From: Balamuthia mandrillaris | Taxonomy: Eukaryota; Discosea; Longamoebia; Balamuthiidae | Direction: 5' to 3' | Assembly: GCA_031835245.1 (NCBI GenBank) | Contig: JAVKOQ010000021.1 | Span: forward strand, 1 to 64,000 | DNA length: 64,000 bases | Shown here: positions 56,915-64,000 of the stretch, piece after piece | Position numbering within the stretch: position 1 is the first letter of the stretch | How the letters are laid out: every line of letters begins with the position of its first letter | The notes under the pieces: generated by a model | The model's database searches: none | Told to the model about the DNA's origin: nothing | What the model saw: only the letters and a program-made list of their open reading frames with translations | Translations under genes and position numbers: made by a program

Positions 56915-59298
56915 TTAGTGGGGCTTGAAAGGGTTGTTGATGGCTTGGATCTTTTTGCATTCCATCTCTCCGTGCTGATGAGTGAGAGAGTAGGAAATCA
57001 GTATTTGTTTCAGGAGAGAGAGAGAGAGAGAGAGAACCTTTTTAACGAAGTCAAGAAAGGACATCCATCCGCCTCCAACTCGCACTTTTGATGTAGCACA
57101 ATTTATAAGCGTATGAAAAAAACTGAAAAAGAAAAGAAAAGAAAGAGAGAAGAGACGAAATAAAAAGAGGAGAGATGCAGAGAGAAGAGAACGAGAGAGA
57201 CGCACAGACAAAGAAGCAAAGCACAGAAAAGATAAGAGAACAACAGAAAAACGAGGGATTAATACCCATAAGACGATTTGTACCGCCTTGCAGCTCCACT
57301 CGAATCTTTTTGGCACCAAACTGATAACTACCAGTAGATAACCTTTCAAAGTTTGGTGGAATGGCCAACACCTCCTTCACGAATCCTGTTTTAAACCAAA
57401 ACGGAAGGTGAGAAGGGTGAATAACTTAACACAAGAACAAGAAAGCGAAAAAGGAGCGTTACCAAGTTCTTTTAGCAACTCGCCAAGTTTTACATCCACA
57501 GGATCACTCTTGACAAACATGAAGAATGTGAGAACACAAACAACAAACAAATAGAACAGCGAAGGAGAAAGAGAAAGAGAAAGAGAAAGAGAAAGAGAGA
57601 AAGAGAGAGAGAGAAAGAGAGAAAGAGAGAAAGAGAGAAAGAGAGAAAGAGAGAAAGAGAGAAAGAGAGAAAGAGAGAAAGTGAGAAAGTGAGAAAGAGA
57701 GAAAGAGAAAGAGAAAGAGAAAGAGAAAGAGAAAGAAAAGAGAAAGAGAAAGAGAAAGAGAGAGAGAAACGGCAACAAACCGTAACAGGTTGATACACGA
57801 TAGAAGGCGGTCCACCAGCCTCCGAATCTGCCATCAACAAACGTCTCACACGGTCATCTTCGCTGTCGTATCTGTCCTCCTCTCCAGAGGGATACCACAG
57901 CAAATCTTGCAAGCGCTCATCCTCCGACATTGAAGTATAGTTTTCGCTGTCCGAAGTGGCTGACGCGGTGCCTGCCCTCAACCGTAGCCGTTCCTGCCGT
58001 CTTCTCTCCTTCTCTATTCGCTTTCTCTCCTTCTCTCTTTGGCGCTTGGCTTTCTCTCGTTTCTCCTCCAGCTCCAACTCTCGTTCTCGCAAGAGTTCTC
58101 TCTCCCGTTCGCTCATTTTTTGGTTCAATATGGCTTGTTCCTCCGCTGTGGCGGTCTCTCGTTCTCTTTCTTCCTTTAACTTTTGAAGTTGTTGGTCTCG
58201 TTTCTCTTTTTCCGCTCTCTCCAATCGTTCTTCAAACGGCGTTTTCTCTTTCTTTAGCGTTGTTATTGTTTGTACGTCTTCCAGCTTCTTTGCTTCTTCC
58301 TCTTCTTTTTCCGCTTTTGCTTTCTCTTTCTCTTCCTCCTCTTTAATCTGTTGCTGAATGATTAACTGACGTTGTCGTCGCATCTTCTCGCGCTTCTCTT
58401 GTTCCTGTCGAATCTTCTCTCTGTCCTGCTTCATTCTCTCCTCACCCCAGGACAATCTGCTCGGCGAAGCGTTCATACTCACGCCCATCCTCTTCATGCT
58501 TTCCTCCACCTCCTTTTCTTGTTCTTCTTCTCCTCCTCCTTTCTCCTTTTCTTCTCCTTGTTGATTTTGTGGTTGCATAGCGGTTGTTTTTGTCGGTGTG
58601 GTCAACTTTGAGTTGGGTGAAGCGGTTGCAGGAGGAAAGCGCCGAGACATGAACCAATCCACGGAGGTTTTGTCCACCTCCTCCTCCTCCATCACCACTT
58701 TGTCCTTTGCCTCGCTCTCGTCCTCCGAGATGAGGGAGGACAACACCTTGGCCTCCTCTCCCTCGGACTGCGTGTCCCAACCTGAAAACTTCTCGGCAGC
58801 GGCTATCCATTCGATCAGCTTGTTGTTGTTTGGCCGTTTCGTGGGAGTGGTGGTGATGGATGGTGTCGACGCTATTTGAGGAAGAGGAAATATGCTTTGT
58901 TGTGGGGGTTGATCAGAAGAGGAGGAGGTTGTTGTTATTGACGAGCCATTCCCATTTTTTGTTTTCGGCTGATGGCTGCCAGCAGCGGTTCGTTTTTTCG
59001 TTTTGTTGCTGCTGCTTGGGGATGGTGATGGTAGTTCTTCGGTGTGAGCATGGTCATCATATGGAGAAGCAGAAGGAGGAGAAGGGACGAGCGATAAGGG
59101 TTGAGGCGAAGAGGAAGCATGCTGAAGACAATCCAGAAAGGCTTGGGCGCGTCGGTGCAAGGCCTTGTCGAGGTGGGGATTTTGGGTGCGCAGGAGAAGC
59201 TCCAACCCGTGGACCAGGCGTTCCTCCTGCGCTTTGAGCCGCAGCCGCAAGAGTTGGACCTCCTTCTCCAAGCGTGCTTCCTCCTCCTCTTCTTTCAT
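56915..59298 (-). CDS. GAS2-domain (GAR) protein with long charged coiled coil
   Basis: Exon 1 (ATG 59298 to about 57780) encodes a coiled N-terminus (EVQLLRLRLKAQEERLVHGL), a Ser/Pro/Thr-rich region, a long Glu/Arg/Lys coiled coil (about 58450-57970), and an acidic segment with DLLWYPSGEEDRYDSEDDRV. Small exons follow: SDPVDVKLGELLKELG; FVKEVLAIPPNFERLSTGSY, QFGAKKIRVELQGGTNRLMG; KVRVGGGWMSFLDFVKK; and a last exon HGEMECKKIQAINNPFKPH, stop at 56915. VRVGGGW is the GAS2/GAR signature, a microtubule-binding fold found in GAS2, spectraplakins and GAS2-like proteins. It is likely a cytoskeletal linker. No calponin-homology domain is seen. Confidence 0.85.
57563..57770. repeat. GAAAGA/GAGAAA tract in a GAS2-gene intron
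   Basis: About 200 bp of GAAAGAGAAA and GAGAGAAA units on the plus strand, pyrimidine on the sense strand. The frames across it (Ser/Leu/Phe) are artefacts. Confidence 0.95.
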
Positions 59299-60215
59299 TT
59301 TTTCGTTCTTTCAAGTTTAATTTTACTTGTCGACAAGTCTCGTTGCTATATCTCTTATCTACCAAGCTCAAAATCTCATGTCCGTATTTCAAGTCGACAT
59401 GAAAAAATTTAAAGCGACTTGGGAAAGCACTCTTACACCTTCTTCACCGCTGGTGTGGATCCCCCCATGGCCTCAACTTGGAGGGGAAAGGTACTCCCCA
59501 ACTCAGTTGTTTCGATGGCCGTAGGTGTCCCTCCTAAACTATTCTCTCTTTCTTTCTTTCTTTCTTGCAAATTTGTTTCTTTGAAAGGAACAGGAGCACG
59601 GTTTTCCTAAGGCAGGTCGCTCCGGGCTACACATAGAACAAGCAGTTGAGTGCAATCGTTGGCAGCGGTGAAACGCCTCACTCAAACACAGTTCCCTTCA
59701 TTGTAAGCCCGCAGGAGTAGACAAAACCAAGGTAACACCTCACGCTATTCCCCTTTTGTCCCTCCACACTTATGTCGCTACACTCCCTTCATCCACGGGT
59801 GGTGGAGTGGTCCCCCTCTGCTTATCTCAGCGTTTCATTTCAGAAGGGTAACCCATCCGGTTCCGTTTCATTCCCCCTCCCTCACAAAAGCGAGGCAGGA
59901 GTTTCATTCGTGTAATGATTCTTCCTTCCTTCCTTCCTTTCGCGCACCACATTTCCTCCTGATTTCCACTATATTGCTATGGGGGTAATGCATTACCCCG
60001 GAGAAGTTCCAGCAACGAAGCAATGGAAAGGGCGGAGAAAAAAACCGGGAACGGCCCGAATACACGACAGCCGTCGACGAGTTTGACGGCGAAAACTCCC
60101 TCAGCAGCACTAATCGGGGCGGTTCTTCTTTTGAATTTCCACCGATCCGCCGCTATCTGCTGGTTCTCCCCTCAATTTCAGGATGATGGACGCCGCGTGG
60201 CCTGATCATCTCCAA
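59299..60215. other. Intergenic/promoter stretch
   Basis: Holds GTCGAC at 59329-59334 (in TTGTCGACAA), 59393-59398 and 60073-60078, and a GC-rich middle part (59430-59900) without a coding frame I can support. It separates the GAS2 gene from the secreted repeat-protein gene and probably holds both promoters. Confidence 0.4.
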
Positions 60216-60217
60216 GG

Positions 60218-60230
60218 ATAAATAGCTGCT
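60218..60230 (+). promoter_or_regulatory. TATA-like element of the secreted repeat-protein gene
   Basis: GATAAATAGC lies about 95 bp before ATG 60317. It is followed by a pyrimidine stretch and a long CAA-rich unstructured leader (CAACAACAACAAACAAAAA), the layout of a strongly expressed gene. Function is inferred. Confidence 0.4.
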
Positions 60231-60316
60231 CCCCCTTCGCTTCTACTCTCAACAACAACAACAAACAAAAAAAAAACAACAAAAAACACAAGCAAAACCG
60301 AACCAGCAGGACAACT

Positions 60317-61434
60317 ATGAAGTATCTCGTTACCGTGGCCTTGTTGGCCTTGTTCGCTACTGCCACCCTTGCGCGAGTGAACTATGGCTCCGGAGATGTG
60401 ACCTATGATGGCGACGAAGTGACTTACGACGGCGGGGACGTCTCGTACGACGGCGGAGAGGTGACTTACGACGGTGGTGACGTGGCCTACGATGGTAGCG
60501 ATGTGACCTACGACGGCGGTGATGTCTCCTACGATGGCGGCGACGTGTCTTACGACGGTGGTGATGTCTCCTACGATGGAGGTGACGTGACTTACGATGG
60601 CGGTGACGTTTCCTACGACGGCAGCGACGTGACCTACGATGGAGGCGATGTCTCTTACGACGGTGGCGACGTGACTTATGATGGAGGCGACGTTTCCTAC
60701 GATGGTGGTGATGTCTCCTACGACGGCGGTGATGTTTCTTACGATGGAGGTGACGTGACCTACGATGGAGGCGATGTCTTAGATGGAGGTGACCGACGGG
60801 GTGATGTGCACGAGGCGGTGATGTCTCTTACGATGGTGGTGATGTCTCCTACGACGGCGGAGATGTCTCTTACGATGGCGGAGACATTGAATATGATGGA
60901 GGTGACGTTGATTACGACGGTAGCTGCCTTTACGTTGAGGGCATTACTTATGGTTCTGCTGAAGTGACCTATGGCGGCGGTGATGACGCTTACGATGGTG
61001 ATGACGTGACCTACGACGGTGGCGACGTGTCCTACGACGGTGGTGACGTGACTTATGATGGCGGTGATACCGCTTACGACGGTGGCGATGTGACCTACGA
61101 CGGCGGTGATGTCTCTTACGACGGCGGCGACGTGACCTACGACGGTGGTGACGTTTCCTACGACGGAGGTGATGTGACTTACGATGGAGGTGATGTCTCC
61201 TACGATGGTGGTGATGTCTCTTACGACGGTGGTGACGTGACCTACGATGGCGGTGATGTCTCATACGACGGTGGCGACGTGACCTACGATGGCGGTGATG
61301 TCTCCTACGATGGTGGTGATGTCTCTTACGACGGCGGTGATGTCTCCTACGATGGCGGTGACGTCTCTTACGACGGTGGTGACGTGGCCTACGACGGCAC
61401 CGCTTACGATGGCAGCGAGGAAGTGAACTACTAA
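60317..61434 (+). CDS. Secreted YDGGDV(S/T) heptapeptide-repeat protein
   Basis: Signal peptide MKYLVTVALLALFATATLA, then RVNYGSG and roughly 45-50 copies of a 7-residue unit YDGGDVS or YDGGDVT (21-bp period) to a short tail DGTAYDGSEEVNY, stop 61432-61434. One non-repeat island (SCLYVEGITYGSAEVTYG, about 60925-60975) holds the only Cys. The frame shifts in an irregular stretch at about 60775-60835, so 60317-60790 and 60830-61434 are in different frames; the simplest reading is one gene with small indels inside the repeat or an assembly error there. No family is recognised. Asp/Gly/Tyr periodicity suggests an extracellular beta-solenoid or adhesive/wall protein, possibly calcium-binding; this is inference. 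Confidence 0.8.
60385..61425 (+). repeat. 21-bp coding tandem repeat
   Basis: TAYGAYGGHGGHGAYGTS-type units with changes mostly at third codon positions (TAC/TAT, GAC/GAT, GGC/GGT/GGA), which indicates that the protein sequence is kept while the DNA drifts. Confidence 0.95.
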
Positions 61435-61852
61435 GCAATTGGTCAGACCACTGTTTTTTGCTGCTGGCTCCCACCTAGAAGGAGTTTTTTTGTTTTACCC
61501 CAAAAACATTTTGTTGGTACCTTTTGTTTTAGACTTTATTTTTTTGAATAAGAACAAAACAACAAAATAAACGCATTTCAACAATAATTCTTCATTCTTT
61601 CTCGTACCCTTTCTTTCTAGGCTGCCGCAAAGTGTTGAGGGACCCACCAAACTCTTGCAAAAGCGAAGAAGGCGGGGACAAATAAAAAGAGAAGAAAAAA
61701 AAGCATACAGGACCACACACCAAGACCCATGTGGTTATAACGCTAACAAACAACGGAGGACTGCATTTTTTCATCGCCTACTCTCAGGTACTTGCTTCTT
61801 CGCATGCTGCTGCGCGTGCAAAAGAACACTGTAAGAGCAAAAAACAAACAAT
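61435..61852. other. 3' flank of the repeat-protein gene and 5S rRNA downstream spacer
   Basis: No gene is supported. AATAAA occurs near 61566. Confidence 0.45.
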
Positions 61853-61862
61853 AAAAAAAAAA
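61853..61862 (-). terminator. Pol III terminator of 5S rRNA
   Basis: Ten T on the minus strand directly follow the 3' end of the 5S gene. Confidence 0.85.
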
Positions 61863-61980
61863 GGATACAGCACGATGGATTCCCGGGTGGTCACCCACCC
61901 CAGTACTAACATCGCCTGGCGGAGCTTAACTTCGCTGATCGGACGGGAAGCGGTGCTTTCTCCGCAGTATGGCCGTATCC
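61863..61980 (-). rRNA. 5S ribosomal RNA
   Basis: 118 nt read on the minus strand, beginning GGATACGGCCATACTGCGGA and ending GAATCCATCGTGCTGTATCC; the two ends pair (GGATACGGC with GCTGTATCC). The internal control region is clear: GAAGTTAAGCTCCGCCAGGC, GATGTTAGTACTGGGGTGGG, TGACCACC. It lies alone, about 0.6 kb from the AP-3 beta start, not in an rDNA repeat. Confidence 0.97.
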
Positions 61981-61990
61981 GCCTGTGTAG

Positions 61991-62017
61991 CCACTTTCTT
62001 ACAGTATGACCGTATCC
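61991..62017 (-). repeat. Partial second copy of the 5S rRNA 5' end
   Basis: Minus-strand GGATACGGTCATACTGTAAG then AAAG matches the first about 25 nt of the 5S gene with a few changes. It lies 37 nt upstream of the 5S 5' end. Confidence 0.7.
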
Positions 62018-62061
62018 GACAGCGCCCTTCCTCGCTTGCTGTGCGGCACCGAAGGAATAAA

Positions 62062-62146
62062 TGTCGACACGTAACAAACAACATGACGACACGGATGACA
62101 AACCCATGTCGACGCGGTTATGCAATAAAAATGTTGAGGAGTCGAC
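62062..62146. promoter_or_regulatory. Cluster of GTCGAC palindromes upstream of AP-3 beta
   Basis: TGTCGACA (62062-62069), GTCGAC (62108-62113) and GTCGAC (62141-62146) occur within 85 bp, between the 5S gene and the AP-3 beta start. The regulatory role is inferred from recurrence in other intergenic gaps. Confidence 0.35.
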
Positions 62147-62575
62147 AGCTGAATTTTTCCTTTGCCTATTTTTTTTGGTGGTGGAAGAACGGTGGGCGGT
62201 GCGGAGTGACCCGGCAAAACGGAACGAGAGAGAGAGAGAGAGAGCACGAGTTTGTCTTCTCCGCGTTTGCTCCTCCAAGCATACTGCACAAACGGACCCG
62301 TGGTGCAGTGAGTGATCTTCTTTGATCGTCAGACAGGTGCACGATCTTTTTCCCGATTTTTTTTTTTTTTTTTTTTTTACATAGTGGAGAAAGAAGACTT
62401 TTGTCCTCATTTTTTTTTAATTCTTTATGCACAGCAGGTAAAAACAAAACTCGACCCAACGTTCTCCCTTTTCTTCTGTTTCCAAACGATTCGTTCTAGT
62501 CCCACAAAAAAAAACCTCAGAAGAGGAAGAGATAGACGTCCCTCGAAAAGGAGAACAAGAGATTAACAAACTCGA
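62147..62575. other. 5' flank of the AP-3 beta gene
   Basis: Contains a GA repeat (62222-62246) and a T-run (62357-62378). No gene is seen. Confidence 0.45.
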
Positions 62576-64000
62576 ATGCAAAAGATGAAAATGAACAAAT
62601 TGGGCTTAGGCAACGCGCACTACTTTGAGGCCTCCAACCCCAAGTTTGAGGAGATCAAGCAGCTCCTCGAGCACGACAACCTCAAGGAAAAGCTGGAGGG
62701 AATGAAGCGGCTGGTGGCCCTCATGTCCAAGGGCAAGGACGTCTCGCTGCTCTACCCCAGCGTGGTCAAGAACGTCTTTTGCAAGAACATGCAGATCAAG
62801 AAGCTGGTCTACATGTACCTCGTGCACTATGCGGAGCTGGAGCCCGACCCCGCCCTGCTCGCCATCAACAACTTCCAGAGGGACATGGCCAGCGACAACC
62901 CGCTGATGAGGGCGTTGGGCCTGAGGGTCCTCTCCAGCATTCGGTTGAAGGTGATCGTGCAGGTAGTCGTGCTTTCCTGTAAGAAGGCCGCCAAGGACAC
63001 CTCGGCTTACGTTCGAAAAGCTGCTGCCCAAGCTCTTCCTAAAGTTTACAGGTTTCTTTCTTTCTCTTCTCTTCTCTTTTCTGCTTCTCGTCCTCGTTCT
63101 CGCTCTCGTTCTCGTTCTCGTTCTCGTTCTCGCTCACCTTCTCATATTCTGTGGCTAAAACTTTTGCTCTTGTTGACAACTTTATCTCAAAGTTTGGAAC
63201 CAGAAATGTTGCCGGACCTTATCGACATTCTGCAACTTTTGTTGAAAGATACGTCCACGATGGTCATCGGCAGCGCTATGGCAGCGTTCAACCATCTCTG
63301 TCCGACTCGGTTCGATATGTTGCACCCTCACTTCCGAAAGATTTGTCACATGTTGGCTGATGTGGATGAGTGGGGACAGACCGCCATCTTGGACGCCCTT
63401 ACAAAGTATGGCCGTACCCAGTTTCTGGATCCTAATCTGAGAGACGTATGATTCTTTCTTTTTTCCGTTCTGTATTCTCGTATATTTTATCATCTGACTC
63501 ACTTTGAATTTATAGTCATACCAAAAGCAAAAGAAGAAAAAGAAGCAAGCCAAAAAGGGTTCTGATGAGGAAGATGAGGAAAGTTCCAGCAGTGATTCTT
63601 CTTCTGATGAAGGAGAAAACCCATACGATGACGCTATGTATGACATGGATCCTGACCATCGCCTTCTGTTGAACGCTGCTGCTATGCTCTTACGCAGCCG
63701 CAATGCTGCTGTACGTTTATCAGCATTATAACTCACTCTCTCTCTCTCTCATTTTTTCTTGCTCTCTCTTCTCTCCTACTTTTGATGTTGTGCTCTCGCT
63801 TCTCTTTCTATTGTTCTATTCTCTCTTCTTTTTCTCAGTAACATAAACTTTAACTCATTTAACAACAGGTGGTAATGAGTGTAGCATCATTGTTGTATTA
63901 CCTTGCTCCGAACGAGGAAGCTGTTAAAGTGGGTAGACCGCTCACTCGTATGCTTCGTGGCACTCGCGAGCTGCAATACGCCATTCTTTCCAACATCGCC
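62576..64000 (+). CDS. AP3B: AP-3 complex subunit beta (5' part, runs off the window)
   Basis: Large adaptin of the AP-3 coat, which sorts cargo from endosome/Golgi to lysosome-type organelles. Exon 1 (ATG 62576 to about 63051): FEEIKQLLEHDNLKEKLEGM, KRLVALMSKGKDVSLLYPSV, VKNVFCKNMQIKKLVYMYLV, RALGLRVLSSIRLKVIVQVV, SAYVRKAAAQALPKVY. Exon 2 (about 63191-63447): LPDLIDILQLLLKDTSTMVI, DEWGQTAILDALTKYGRTQF. Exon 3 (about 63516-63711): a Lys-rich then acidic/Ser insert (GSDEEDEESSSSDSSSDEGE), then MDPDHRLLLNAAAMLLRSRN, typical of AP-3 beta rather than AP-1/2 beta. Exon 4 begins near 63870 with VVMSVASLLYYLAPNEEA and continues past the window. The 63060-63135 and 63730-63755 introns hold CT/CTCGTT repeats on the sense strand. 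Confidence 0.95.

Noticed and set aside
59430-59900. Possible tRNA or snRNA in the GC-rich gap
   Set aside because: No cloverleaf, TTCRA box or Sm-type features could be found by eye.
60385-61425. Regular repeat array resembling CRISPR or satellite DNA
   Set aside because: Units are contiguous, with no spacers, and changes fall at third codon positions, so it is a coding repeat.
1-64000. Stop codons read as sense (altered genetic code)
   Set aside because: Normal genes end at TAA, TAG and TGA alike, and the isolated in-frame stops are explained by introns or local damage.

Overview
The window is nuclear DNA of a protist. Genes carry several short introns, mostly about 50-150 nt, with GT-AG ends. 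Many introns show a CTAAC-like branch site and a pyrimidine tract before the acceptor. Eukaryote-only proteins are present: eEF2 kinase, a p24/TMED cargo receptor, AP-3 beta, a large ubiquitin protease and TSR1. SH2, 7TM-kinase, LRR-RapGAP and GAS2 domain mixes, together with a Fanzor nuclease, suggest an amoebozoan, possibly a centramoebid such as Balamuthia or Acanthamoeba. That placement is inference. I recognised no retrovirus-like, Polinton-like or other virus-like element.

Layout. 1-5.9 kb is AT-rich and poorly coding: a possible telobox-Myb gene with a disturbed frame (about 1.28-1.79 kb), a 0.54-kb GA-rich satellite, and a hypothetical acidic leucine-zipper gene (4.28-5.72 kb). From 5.9 kb on the window is gene-dense. 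In order: eEF2 kinase (-), LicD-family transferase (+), 7TM receptor kinase (-), 2OG-Fe(II) oxygenase (-), Fanzor/TnpB-like nuclease (-), TSR1 (-), an HSP70-like protein split by VIT and VWA domains (-), a Glu-rich protein (+), Mpv17/PMP22 (-), an ankyrin protein (+), p24/TMED (-), acyl-CoA oxidase (+), SH2-LRR-RapGAP (-), SDR (+), a coiled-coil protein (-), a USP9X/USP34-class deubiquitinase of 11 kb (-), a four-TM protein (-), RING/TRAF zinc finger (+), GAS2-domain protein (-), a secreted YDGGDV-repeat protein (+), 5S rRNA (-) and AP-3 beta (+, runs off the end).

The genes are unrelated housekeeping and signalling genes, not an operon or a dedicated island. Many are in divergent pairs sharing 90-500 bp promoters, in which GTCGAC-type palindromes recur. 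The most unusual items are the HSP70-VIT-VWA-HSP70 protein, the Fanzor gene whose zinc-ribbon end is overwritten by an inverted repeat, the SH2-LRR-RapGAP and 7TM-kinase fusions, the secreted 7-residue repeat protein, and intronic microsatellites that are almost always pyrimidine-rich on the sense strand. Multi-exon gene boundaries are given start codon to stop codon; exon edges were read by eye.
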